Assembly: GCA_900766825.1 (NCBI GenBank) | Contig: CAAFWU010000016.1 | Location: 1 to 64,000, forward strand | Length of the DNA: 64,000 nucleotides | Reading direction: 5' to 3' | From: Bacteroidales bacterium | GTDB taxonomy: Bacteria; Bacteroidota; Bacteroidia; Bacteroidales; Marinilabiliaceae | In this document: piece after piece, positions 54,596-63,408 of the stretch | How positions within the stretch are numbered: the first letter of the stretch is position 1 | Layout: each line of letters starts with the position of its first letter | Program-made: the position numbers and the translations under genes | The notes under the pieces: model-generated | The model's database searches: none | What the model saw: only the letters and a program-made list of their open reading frames with translations | Told to the model about the DNA's origin: nothing

Positions 54596-56458
54596 ATGGT
54601 ACACAACGAGAAATTATTGAGCCTTATACGGTCATTGCTTCTTTTGATGTGTCTCTGCATCAGCTCGTTAGCTTTGGCCGATGATGTCTCGGTGCAAGGC
54701 AGCGCGCCACGTTCTGTGGCTGTGGGGGACCGTTTCCAACTTGCCTACACCGTCAACGACGTGGCTTCTGACATCATCCTTCCCGATCTTGACGGTTTCT
54801 CTGTGCTCATGGGTCCCTCATCCTCCACGTCGCGCAGCTATCAGTTCATCAACGGTACACCCAAGTCATCGAGCCAGACTGTTTTCACCTATGTGCTCCG
54901 TGCCGACAAAACGGGCTCCTTCACTGTGCCCGCTGCCAAGGTAACCGTTGATGGTAAAACAGTTCAGTCCAACTCGCTTACCATCAATGTTGTAGAGGGT
55001 CGCGATGCCGCTGCTCAGTCCAATTCTCAGCAGAACGGTAAGTCGGGGACGTCTGCTTCGTCATCTTCCTCACAAAGTGGCGATCTTTTTGTTGAGCAGT
55101 CTCTTACAAAGCAATCTGTCTATGAAGGTGAGGGTGTGGAGCTCGTAACCAAAGTCTATACTCGCGTCAATCTCAATAGCCTCACCGACAAGGTACCGCC
55201 CAAGTTGTCCGACTTCGTTGTCTCCGATATCACGGGTCCCATCCAGTTCCATTCCGAGGTTGTCAATGGTTTGCAGTATCAGGTTGGCGAAATTGACCGC
55301 AAAGTCATTGTGCCTCAAAAGAGCGGACGCCTCGTCATTGAACCAACCGAGATCGAATTCCTTGTAAAAAAACGCGTTTGCCGTGGCATGGGTGGTTTCT
55401 TCGACGACTTCTTCGACGACGTTCAGCTCTCGCGCCAACGTGTAAAGAGCAAGTCTGTAACCCTCAACGTCAAACCTCTTCCTCAAAATAAACCTGCCAA
55501 ATTCTCGGGTGGTGTGGGGCAATATAAATTCCGCGTCTCGGTTGACCCCTCCGAAGTCAAGGTCGACAACAGCGTGCAGGTCAAAGTAACTGTCGAGGGT
55601 CAAGGCAACCTCAAGTTGCTTTCCATGCCCAAACCCCAGTTCCATCAGGACTTCGACACATTCGACCCAAGCTCAAAGGGCGATGTTCAGCCATGTCCGG
55701 GAGGCTATAAGGGCAAGCGAACCGACGAGTATCTCATCATTCCACGTCGCGATGGTCAGTTCGAGATTCCCCAGATCGCATTCTCCTATTTCGATACCCA
55801 AAAGGGCAACTATGTGACCCTGACCCAAGGCCCCTTTACCATCAAGGTTGCCAAGGGCAATGGCTCCAGTGCACCCCAACAAAGCACAGGCATAACTTTC
55901 TCTGGCTCAGGACCAGAGCAGGTTACCTACACAGGCTCCGACCTACGCTATCTGCATCGCTCGGGCGAACTCAAGCAGCTTACCAACTTCTTCATCTTCT
56001 CGCCCCTCTTCTGGGTTCTCTCCATCTTGCCCCTCGGTGTGCTCTGCGCTCTGGCGGTCTACTTCCGCAAGCAGAACTTCGACATGGCCAACGCTGGTCT
56101 GGTCAAGAGCCGCAAGGCCAATAAGGTGGCCATTCGCCGACTCCGCGGTGCCCAGAAATTTATTAAGGCCGATAAGCGCGAAGCATTCTTCGATGAGGTT
56201 ATGCGTGTTCTCTGGGGCTACCTCAGTGACAAACTTACAATGTCCCTCAGCGAACTCACCAAAGACAATGCCAAAGAGAAGATGGCACAACATGGTGTAG
56301 AGCAAGAGGCTGCCGACGAATTCATGGCTCTGCTGGACGAGTGCGAATTTGCTCGCTATGCACCAGCTTCACTCTCCTCCTCAATGGACGATGTCTTCAA
56401 GAAAGCGGTGGATGTCATAACAAACATCGAGTCTTGCAAATCTGCCAACAAAAAGTGA
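54596..56458 (+). CDS. batD: BatD, oxygen-tolerance membrane protein
   Basis: 620 residues. Signal peptide about 1-28 (cut after LALA), then the large periplasmic BatD region: VAVGDRFQLAYTVNDVASDI, VYEGEGVELVTKVYTRVNLN and repeated Ig-like strands (KFSGGVGQYKFRVSVDPSEV). A membrane helix at about 465-485 (FFIFSPLFWVLSILPLGVLC) is followed by a cytoplasmic helical domain (EAFFDEVMRVLWGYLSDKLT) like that of the 50178 protein. A Ser/Gln-rich segment at about 140-160 is low complexity. batE starts 5 bases after the stop. Confidence 0.93.
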   Translation: MVHNEKLLSLIRSLLLLMCLCISSLALADDVSVQGSAPRSVAVGDRFQLAYTVNDVASDIILPDLDGFSVLMGPSSSTSRSYQFINGTPKSSSQTVFTYVLRADKTGSFTVPAAKVTVDGKTVQSNSLTINVVEGRDAAAQSNSQQNGKSGTSASSSSSQSGDLFVEQSLTKQSVYEGEGVELVTKVYTRVNLNSLTDKVPPKLSDFVVSDITGPIQFHSEVVNGLQYQVGEIDRKVIVPQKSGRLVIEPTEIEFLVKKRVCRGMGGFFDDFFDDVQLSRQRVKSKSVTLNVKPLPQNKPAKFSGGVGQYKFRVSVDPSEVKVDNSVQVKVTVEGQGNLKLLSMPKPQFHQDFDTFDPSSKGDVQPCPGGYKGKRTDEYLIIPRRDGQFEIPQIAFSYFDTQKGNYVTLTQGPFTIKVAKGNGSSAPQQSTGITFSGSGPEQVTYTGSDLRYLHRSGELKQLTNFFIFSPLFWVLSILPLGVLCALAVYFRKQNFDMANAGLVKSRKANKVAIRRLRGAQKFIKADKREAFFDEVMRVLWGYLSDKLTMSLSELTKDNAKEKMAQHGVEQEAADEFMALLDECEFARYAPASLSSSMDDVFKKAVDVITNIESCKSANKK

Positions 56459-56463
56459 TTGAT

Positions 56464-57372
56464 ATGAACACACTCTCATATAAACTGTTTGTAGCTCTGG
56501 CGTTCTCGTTCCTGCTAACGCTTGTGGCTCCTTCGGTTTCCCTATCTCAGACTCAAAATCAAGCAGAGGCTCAAAACCTTACCTTGGATCAATCTCAACT
56601 TCAGTCTCAGGTTCCATCACCCGAAGTTTCGCAAGACCAGCAGGGTGGGGGAGATATTCATCAGCAGACCGCCATACCCTCTCAAGCCGTGGGTGCAGAG
56701 CAAGCCGATCAATTGGCTCGCGAAGGCAAGTTTGCCGAGGCTCTTCAGGCCTACGAACTTCTTGTAGCTCAAGGCGAAGTTAGCGCAGCTCTCTATTATA
56801 ATTTGGGCTATTGCTATTTCAAACAAGGTATGCTCGGCAAGTCCATTCTCAATTTCGAGAGAGCACTTAGACTCAACCCTGCCGATGTAGACACTCAAGA
56901 GAACCTTAAGATGGCCTATGCTCTCACCGACAAAATGGATGTTGTGGAGCCTATAGCCATTGAGCGCTGGTGGGATTCGTTCAAAAACTCCCTCAGTTCC
57001 GATGGCTGGGCTTGGCTCTTTGTCCTCCTCTTTGCCCTGACCATAACGGGTGTGGCTCTCTTCTTCTTCCACACCTCGGTCTCTATGCGCAAAACGGGCT
57101 TCTTCTCGGCCATATTCCTCTTCGTTCTGGCTCTCTTTGCACTCTCATTCTCAATGCAGAAGCGCTCCGAGGTTTTAGATAGCGAGGAGGGTATCATAAT
57201 GGCCTCGTCGGTCACTCTTTCCACCTCTCCCGACAAAAATGGCTCCCAAATGGCTGTGCTGCACGAGGGCACACACGTGACAGTAATAGACCAACTTGGC
57301 GATTGGATAGAAGTCAAACTCGTTGATGGCAACGTTGGTTGGCTCAAGGTATCCGATGTCGAGATGATTTAG
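56464..57372 (+). CDS. batE: BatE, TPR and SH3-like membrane protein
   Basis: 302 residues from the ATG at 56464, where the signal begins (MNTLSYKLFVALAFSFLLTL); the frame is open upstream but inside batD. A Gln-rich stretch is followed by TPR repeats (LAREGKFAEALQAYELLVAQ, ALYYNLGYCYFKQGMLGKSI), two membrane helices (WAWLFVLLFALTITGVALFF, FFSAIFLFVLALFALSF) and a C-terminal SH3-like domain (LHEGTHVTVIDQLGDWIEVK, then NVGWLKVSDVEMI). This is the normal BatE order. It is the last gene of the operon, followed by a terminator. Confidence 0.92.
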   Translation: MNTLSYKLFVALAFSFLLTLVAPSVSLSQTQNQAEAQNLTLDQSQLQSQVPSPEVSQDQQGGGDIHQQTAIPSQAVGAEQADQLAREGKFAEALQAYELLVAQGEVSAALYYNLGYCYFKQGMLGKSILNFERALRLNPADVDTQENLKMAYALTDKMDVVEPIAIERWWDSFKNSLSSDGWAWLFVLLFALTITGVALFFFHTSVSMRKTGFFSAIFLFVLALFALSFSMQKRSEVLDSEEGIIMASSVTLSTSPDKNGSQMAVLHEGTHVTVIDQLGDWIEVKLVDGNVGWLKVSDVEMI

Positions 57373-57398
57373 CACATATTTTTTTCACAACATCATAT

Positions 57399-57434
57399 GT
57401 CTCTCACTCTCCCAAGGGTTTGAGAGACTTTTTT
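57399..57434 (+). terminator. Terminator of the Bat operon
   Basis: GTCTCTCA (57399-57406) pairs with TGAGAGAC (57421-57428), followed by six T. Confidence 0.8.
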
Positions 57435-57593
57435 GTTTTATGATTTTAACGGTTTCGCAACACCCCTATGCTGCCAAGGTGGACGTTTTGAAAATTTAAG
57501 GTGTACTTTTTGTTATTTCTCTCTTTGTAAGTCTCGGCTTCATGTTTCGTATCGTTAACTATTTGTATTTCTTCTAAAAAGACGATTTTAAAT

Positions 57594-57624
57594 TTTGCAC
57601 ACATTAGTAAAGGGTCTAATTTTG
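57594..57624 (+). promoter_or_regulatory. Perfect consensus promoter of the third TonB receptor
   Basis: TTTG (57594-57597), a 19-base spacer and TAATTTTG (57617-57624), with the ATG 35 bases after the box. Confidence 0.8.
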
Positions 57625-57658
57625 ACCATTGCTATATTATTCAGAATTACACTTATAA

Positions 57659-60181
57659 ATGACCTTTAAAATCAACCTTTCAATGGCCTTGATGGCGATT
57701 GCGGCTTTGGCAAATGCACAAGATCGCATGGTCAAGGGCAGTGTGGTCTCCGACCTTGGCACTGTTGTTTCTCACGTTCAAGTTTGTGTGGTGGGCGCAA
57801 ATCGTTGCACCCAAACCGACGAACAAGGCAAATTTGAAATCTCGGCCTCAGAGGGCGATGTGCTCCTTTTCGCAAATCAGGGCTTTGCCTCTCAAGAGGT
57901 CATTGTGGACAACAACGATTTCTATAACGTTAGTCTTGTTGTTGAAGATATCTTCGCTCTCGATCTTAGCGACCTCATGAACACTAAGATCGAATCTTCC
58001 AGTTTCTTGGAACTCAAGGCAAAAGAGGCCCCTGGCTACGTATTCTCCTACGACTCTCCTGGTCGTCAGGCGCAGCAGAGCCTCATCGACATCATGCGCA
58101 TGATTGTGCCCGCTTACTCCGATGGCTCCCACCCCGACAACGAAATTTTTGGTGTTCGCGGCATGAAGGTGGTGGACAACTCCAAGAGCATTGTCATGTT
58201 CGATGGTCAGAACCTAAATATGCGTTCCAACATCGGCTACGGCATTGGTCTGCAGTCCAATCTTCTTGGCGACGTTAAGGCTGTTGAGGTCGCTCTTGGT
58301 CCCAACGCCATTGTGCACGGTTCTGGTGCCATTAGTGGCTACGTCAATATGCTCCCCAAAAATGGTTATGACAATTCGGGCTTCCGCATTGGCGTGACCA
58401 AGGAGTTCCTCCCCGATGCCAACAATCAGGGCTCGGGAATCAATAAGGCTGAATTCTCTTACGGCTTCGGCACCCAGAAACGCAACGCTTTCTTCTATGC
58501 CGGATGGTATCACTCCAACGGATGGGAGGCCGACAGCGCCTTTGCTTGCAACTATATTAATAGTGACACCTTGGCACTACATCCCGTTGGTGCAACCCCT
58601 AAGGCCAACTTCCGTCTCTCGGCCATTGCCAATTTCGACGACTTCGCTCTCAATGTGGCCTACATGCAAAACTCTCGCGTAGCCTTCAATAAGGGTGTCT
58701 ATCAAGAGGGTGTTCAGCGTCAGCTCAATGGCAAACTCAAGTGGGCGCATAACTTCAACGAGACCGAGGCTCTCACCCTCTCCCTCTCTTCCGAACTCAC
58801 CGATTTGGCTCGCATCAAGAGTGGTGTGGCTGGTGGTTCCGAGGGGCATGTTGAGGGCAAACTCGTGGCCACAACCAAACGCATCCCCAACAACCAGTTG
58901 GCAATTGGCGGTATGTTTGGCGCACGTAAGTTCCACGCTGCAGACTTCTTCTTTGGCTCCGATATCGACCCAACAGCGGCTACTTCCGAACCCACCTATG
59001 CCATGAGCAACGAAACGGGCAAGGAGATTAAGGAACCCGATTCTCTTTTGGCCTCTGCCCAGGTGCCCGAAGGCGAATGGAAAGAGTGGGCCGTATTCCT
59101 CGAGGACGTTTACAAACTCAACGATGTTTTAGTCTTCGCCCTTGGTCTGCGTGCCGACTTCTACAACATCGACAAGATTGCCGATAATCAGCATAGCCTC
59201 TCGCCTCGTGTGGGCGTATCTTGGCTCATCAACAGCAACCATGTTCTCAAGGCAACCTATCAGCAAGGCTTCCGCACTGCGGACTACTACAATCTCATTC
59301 AGACCCTTGAGCGCAAGAACCCTCAGGTTCAGGCAACTTTCAAAAAGAGCGAAGCAGGAGCCGAGTTTGCCAACTTCGAGTTCGACTTCGAGCCCGAGAA
59401 ACTCCATTCTTTCGAGCTTAACTATCATGGCGACTTTGCCAACTCGGTCATCTCTCTCGATGCCAACGTCTTCTTCAATCGTTACAAGAAGAACATCGAC
59501 ATCCAAAACCTCGTGACCTGGGATGGTCGCAAGACTGCAGAGTATAAAGGCGAGGATAAAATTGAGGTCGAAGGTGAATATTATGGCGACTTTACTAAGA
59601 CTGCCGAGGCATACATGACCCTTGAGCAGCGCCGTGAGTTTGCTCTCAACTACTTCAGTAGCACATCCTATCGCAAGAAGGGCAAGATTGGAAATTTCCA
59701 AATTTATGCCAACAGTGGTGAGGATATCGACATCTACGGCGGCGAACTCATTGCCAACCTGACCCTGCCTTGCGGCACTCAGGCCAAGGCTGCTTATAGC
59801 TTGGCCATCTCAAGCAACGACGACTATAAGGCCAAGACCCTTCACCCAGAGCACAGCATTAAGCTCGATGTGCGTCAGTCCCTCTTCAGCGGCAAGGTAT
59901 ACATCGGTGCTCAATATCTCTGGGAGCCAGCCCTCAAGGATAATGAAGAGAATCGTCAGAACTATCATGAGGTCTACTTCGACAGCCGCAATGTGTTGGA
60001 TGCCTCCATATCCTACAAACCCATTGCCCCGCTCAGCATCTTCTTCGATGCTTGCAACATCTTGGGTCAGAATCGTCCACACATCACCTTCAAGCCCTCG
60101 CAGAGCGATAACTACCTCGAGAACACTTGTTTGGGCGTGGGCGAGCGCAAATTCCGTCTCGGCATATGCGTCAACCTCTAA
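57659..60181 (+). CDS. TonB-dependent receptor with N-terminal carboxypeptidase-like domain
   Basis: 840 residues. Signal peptide about 1-20 (cut after ANAQ), then a beta-sandwich CarboxypepD_reg-like domain (VKGSVVSDLGTVVSHVQVCV, TDEQGKFEISASEGDVLLF) to about 100, the plug (LIDIMRMIVPAYSDG, GVRGMKVVDNSKSIVMFDGQ, VEVALGPNAIVHGSGAISGY), and a barrel closing in RKFRLGICVNL. There is no SusD gene nearby. The plug form (GPNAIVHGSGA) resembles siderophore-type receptors. It is transcribed alone. Ligand unknown. Confidence 0.9.
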   Translation: MTFKINLSMALMAIAALANAQDRMVKGSVVSDLGTVVSHVQVCVVGANRCTQTDEQGKFEISASEGDVLLFANQGFASQEVIVDNNDFYNVSLVVEDIFALDLSDLMNTKIESSSFLELKAKEAPGYVFSYDSPGRQAQQSLIDIMRMIVPAYSDGSHPDNEIFGVRGMKVVDNSKSIVMFDGQNLNMRSNIGYGIGLQSNLLGDVKAVEVALGPNAIVHGSGAISGYVNMLPKNGYDNSGFRIGVTKEFLPDANNQGSGINKAEFSYGFGTQKRNAFFYAGWYHSNGWEADSAFACNYINSDTLALHPVGATPKANFRLSAIANFDDFALNVAYMQNSRVAFNKGVYQEGVQRQLNGKLKWAHNFNETEALTLSLSSELTDLARIKSGVAGGSEGHVEGKLVATTKRIPNNQLAIGGMFGARKFHAADFFFGSDIDPTAATSEPTYAMSNETGKEIKEPDSLLASAQVPEGEWKEWAVFLEDVYKLNDVLVFALGLRADFYNIDKIADNQHSLSPRVGVSWLINSNHVLKATYQQGFRTADYYNLIQTLERKNPQVQATFKKSEAGAEFANFEFDFEPEKLHSFELNYHGDFANSVISLDANVFFNRYKKNIDIQNLVTWDGRKTAEYKGEDKIEVEGEYYGDFTKTAEAYMTLEQRREFALNYFSSTSYRKKGKIGNFQIYANSGEDIDIYGGELIANLTLPCGTQAKAAYSLAISSNDDYKAKTLHPEHSIKLDVRQSLFSGKVYIGAQYLWEPALKDNEENRQNYHEVYFDSRNVLDASISYKPIAPLSIFFDACNILGQNRPHITFKPSQSDNYLENTCLGVGERKFRLGICVNL

Positions 60182-60242
60182 GGCTTCTCCATGAGCATAT
60201 TCCCTCTATAGGTCAATCTATTATAGTTGTCATATAGTCTTC

Positions 60243-60290
60243 GCACCAAGAGATCAACACTTTGTGGTTGACTCTTGGTGCTTTCTCGTT
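60243..60290 (+). terminator. Terminator of the third TonB receptor gene
   Basis: A stem of about 15 bp: GCACCAAGAG plus TCAAC pairs with GTTGA plus CTCTTGGTGC, followed by a TTTCTCGTTT tail. Confidence 0.75.
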
Positions 60291-60453
60291 TATGGGGGTC
60301 GATTGTTAATATTACTTCCGAGTTTTTGTGCATATGTAACAACTTTTAGTACTAACCGTATATGTATGCGATTGAGCAAATTATCCGAGGCAAGGTTTTA
60401 TTCTCCATCCCTAACCTCCGATGAGGCTCACTGTACGAATAACACACATCTGA

Positions 60454-61452
60454 ATGTCCTACGTTAGATTAACCGAACTCATATCGCCCTCTGTATTGCA
60501 AGAGATACAAGATGGTTTTGCAAATGTTACAGGCATGGCGGCTCTCACCACCGATGCCGACGGCGTACCCGTGACACAAGGTAGCAACTTCACAGATTTC
60601 TGCATGAAGTACACTCGCTGCTCGGCCAAAGGGTGCAAACGCTGCGAGGAGTGCGATCGTATGGGAGGCGAGAAGACTCGCGAGACGGGCTTAGCTCAAG
60701 CCTACGTATGCCACGCAGGTCTTATGGATTTTGCAGCCCCCATCATGCTCAACGGTGAGTTCATCGGTTCTTTCATAGGAGGACAGGTGCTCATTGACGA
60801 ACCCAACGACGACCATTTCCGTCAAATTGCCCAAGACATAGACATTGAGCCCGAAGCATTTATAGAAGCCGTTCATAGGGTCAACATTGTGCCCCGACCA
60901 AAGGTTGAGAGTGCTGCCAAGTTCCTCCACACCATTGCCAAAGTGCTCAGCAGCATGGCCTATACTGCCTACAATGCCGAGCAGATGAACCAGACCCTCA
61001 AGACCAACATCAACACCACGGCCGCCATTATATCCGAGGTTCGCATTATGTCCGACCAGACCATGCGTTCGGTGCAAGATATGGACCAACGCTTTGCTTC
61101 CATAGCCTCGCTTGTCGACGAGTGCAATGCCGAAGTCGAGAACTGTTCCGAAGTTGTCAACATCATTCAAGACAATGCCACCACAACCCACATCTTGGGT
61201 CTCAATGCCTCAATAGAAGCCTCGCGTGCCAAGGAGGAGGGCAAAGGTTTTGGTGTCATTGCAAGCGAGGTCCGTTCCCTTGCCGACTCCAGCAAGAGCT
61301 CGGCCGACATAATAAAGAACAAGATTGAGCACATCCGCTCACGCACAACCCTTATGCAGGAGAGCACCGATGAAGCTAAAGGACTTGTCGAAAACTGTAT
61401 GCAACAGCTCGATAGCCTAAAAAACAGAATTGCTGACTTAAGGGTGCGATAG
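60454..61452 (+). CDS. Soluble PocR-domain chemoreceptor-like protein
   Basis: 332 residues without membrane helices. Residues about 5-170 form a PocR sensory domain (VLQEIQDGFANVTGMAALTT, then CSAKGCKRCEECDRMGG, CHAGLMDFAAPI, IGSFIGGQVL), a PAS-like fold with several Cys that binds small ligands or metal in other proteins. Residues about 190-325 form the MCP signalling hairpin (HILGLNASIEASRAKEEGKG, FGVIASEVRSLADSSKSSAD). No che genes are in the window. It may feed a chemosensory-like pathway elsewhere, or act alone. Transcribed as a single gene. Confidence 0.88.
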   Translation: MSYVRLTELISPSVLQEIQDGFANVTGMAALTTDADGVPVTQGSNFTDFCMKYTRCSAKGCKRCEECDRMGGEKTRETGLAQAYVCHAGLMDFAAPIMLNGEFIGSFIGGQVLIDEPNDDHFRQIAQDIDIEPEAFIEAVHRVNIVPRPKVESAAKFLHTIAKVLSSMAYTAYNAEQMNQTLKTNINTTAAIISEVRIMSDQTMRSVQDMDQRFASIASLVDECNAEVENCSEVVNIIQDNATTTHILGLNASIEASRAKEEGKGFGVIASEVRSLADSSKSSADIIKNKIEHIRSRTTLMQESTDEAKGLVENCMQQLDSLKNRIADLRVR

Positions 61453-61680
61453 TTTCCTTGCTCGTCTCATATCTTTCAACTACATAACGAAAGCCCTTGG
61501 GAAGAAACAATAACGAGTAAGTAGCTGACCTTGAAATACGAAGAGAAATTCTTAATACAAATTTAGTAGACTCCTCCCTTATAAAAGCTACTGGCGGAGG
61601 GTTTGGATCTATCCCTTGGGTCTATGATGTAATTGTATAGATGTTTGAATATCAAACGCTTTGATATTTTACCATAACCA

Positions 61681-61722
61681 CTCACGCCCCCAACTCAAAC
61701 CATATTGAGTTAGGGGCGTGAG
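61681..61722. terminator. Large hairpin between the MCP-like gene and nadC
   Basis: CTCACGCCCC-CAACTCA pairs with TGAGTT-AGGGGCGTGAG with one or two mismatches. There is no strong T run on either side, so it may stabilise 3' ends of both convergent genes rather than terminate alone. Confidence 0.5.
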
Positions 61723-61749
61723 CCGTTTACCTATTCTATTTCATCTAAA

Positions 61750-62610
61750 TCAGAAAGCCTTAAGACTCAAATCGAGATTGCCAACGTGGTGGGTCAGCGC
61801 TCCAACCGAAATGAAGTCCACACCGCACTCTGCGTAGTCGCGCAATGTGTCCATGGTTATGCCACCCGACGACTCAGTCTCGTACTTACCGCCAATGCGT
61901 TCCACAGCCTTGCGAGTCTGCTCGAGGCTAAAGTTATCCAGCATTATGCGGTCCACACCGCCAATCTGCATAACCTGCTCCAACTCATCCATGTTGCGAA
62001 CCTCTATCTCAATTTTCAGACTCTTCCCCTTCGCCTTCAGGTAGTCGTGAGCTCGCATGATGGCTTTGTCTATGCCACCTGCAAAATCCACATGGTTGTC
62101 CTTAAGCAAAATCATGTCGAAGAGACCGATACGGTGATTGCCACCACCGCCAATCTTCACAGCCATCTTGTCCAGCAAACGCATACCCGGAGTGGTCTTA
62201 CGTGTGTCTATAACCTGAGTCTTCAGACCCTTAAGCTTGTCCACGTACCTACTCGTCATGGTGGCTATGCCGCTCATGTGCTGCATCACGTTCAGTACCA
62301 AACGCTCGGCAAGCAACAAGGTCTGGGTGCGACCCTCAACCGTGAAAGCCACATCGCCCTTCTTTACCCGGTCGCCATCTTTCAGCAATTGGTTGAACTT
62401 GAACTCTTTGTCCAAATGGGCAAAAATCTTGCGTGCAACATCCACACCAGCCAATATGCCATCCTCTTTAACCAACAGTCTGGCACGACCTGTAGCCTCG
62501 GCTGGTATGCACGAGAGCGACGTGTGATCGCCATCGCCAACATCCTCGCGTATGCACCTGTCTATGAAGTCGTTGAGATACTCGTCGAAATCAACTTTGT
62601 AATCGGTCAT
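61750..62610 (-). CDS. nadC: Nicotinate-nucleotide diphosphorylase (carboxylating)
   Basis: This enzyme turns quinolinate and PRPP into nicotinate mononucleotide in NAD synthesis. 286 residues with the family blocks in order: REDVGDGDHTS, KEDGILAGVDVARKIF, LVLNVMQHMSGIATMT, DTRKTTPGMRLLDKMAVKIG, GGNHRIGLFDMILLKDNH and the final SSGGITMDTL. The catalytic Arg and Lys in TRKTTPG and the Lys in LLKDNH are present. It overlaps the DUF4783 gene by 4 bases, so the two are coupled. nadA and nadB are not in the window. Confidence 0.96.
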   Translation of the reverse strand: MTDYKVDFDEYLNDFIDRCIREDVGDGDHTSLSCIPAEATGRARLLVKEDGILAGVDVARKIFAHLDKEFKFNQLLKDGDRVKKGDVAFTVEGRTQTLLLAERLVLNVMQHMSGIATMTSRYVDKLKGLKTQVIDTRKTTPGMRLLDKMAVKIGGGGNHRIGLFDMILLKDNHVDFAGGIDKAIMRAHDYLKAKGKSLKIEIEVRNMDELEQVMQIGGVDRIMLDNFSLEQTRKAVERIGGKYETESSGGITMDTLRDYAECGVDFISVGALTHHVGNLDLSLKAF

Positions 62611-63149
62611 TTCTGTTCCTCTATTTTTAGTTGTTTTATTTGTTGTGTTTCGCCTCGTTTCTGTGTCAGCACGCTTATGCGAAAGTTGCCATCAGCACCC
62701 CTCATCATGCCTATGGTCAGCACATTGCTACCCGTGCACTCCTCGTGGTCCACACTGTAGCTCAGTTGAGGGTGCGATGTCAAAAACTCACCTATCAGCA
62801 TCTCTGCCTGTTTCTTGCTGTATATGCCCGACGAATTGGGCAGCAACAGTTCAACCGACGCACCCAGCAGATGAGACATGTCCGATACCTGACTGGCATC
62901 TATGGCCTTCTTTACTGCTTGCGGTATGCTGTGGGGCCATGTTTCTCCTCCTTCCGCCTCCGACACTTGAGCTTTTACTATTTCCTCTACCGTTACCTTA
63001 GTCGTAGCCAAAGCCGACACTGACGATATGGTGAATAAACCTAACAGCAGAACGTACGCCAACTTGGGACGGTAGGGCACCTTTTTCGATTCCCAAACAC
63101 TCATTGGGCGAGGCATAGTTCTTCCTATATGTATGTTTTTTACTTGCAT
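62607..63149 (-). CDS. DUF4783 protein, exported
   Basis: 180 residues. A long basic N-terminus is followed by a hydrophobic signal (LAYVLLLGLFTISSVSALA). The body has KKAIDASQVSDMSHLLGASV, then LLLPNSSGIYSKKQAEMLIG, and ends MRGADGNFRISVLTQKRGE, the DUF4783 pattern, an NTF2-like small fold. The gene is regularly found next to nadC in Bacteroidota, but no link to NAD synthesis is known. The overlap with nadC is ATGA. A shorter start at M12 is possible. Confidence 0.75.
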   Translation of the reverse strand: MQVKNIHIGRTMPRPMSVWESKKVPYRPKLAYVLLLGLFTISSVSALATTKVTVEEIVKAQVSEAEGGETWPHSIPQAVKKAIDASQVSDMSHLLGASVELLLPNSSGIYSKKQAEMLIGEFLTSHPQLSYSVDHEECTGSNVLTIGMMRGADGNFRISVLTQKRGETQQIKQLKIEEQK

Positions 63150-63408
63150 TGCTTATCTTGGGCTTCCTAAGTTTCGTGCTCTTTGTGGCTCTCCGCTAAT
63201 CATTTAAGCAGATTGCTGCTCTCTTAACCTTTAGTTTTTTACCCTTTTTAATATGCAAAATATGTGCCGAACAAAACGGCTTGTTCTCTCAAAAAGTATT
63301 ACGCCTATCCATCCGTTGCATTAGGTGGCGATTGATTATATACGTGCAATTTAACACATTTTATTCACATTTTCCATCTTCTGCATTATCTTTGTTCGTG
63401 CATTTATC

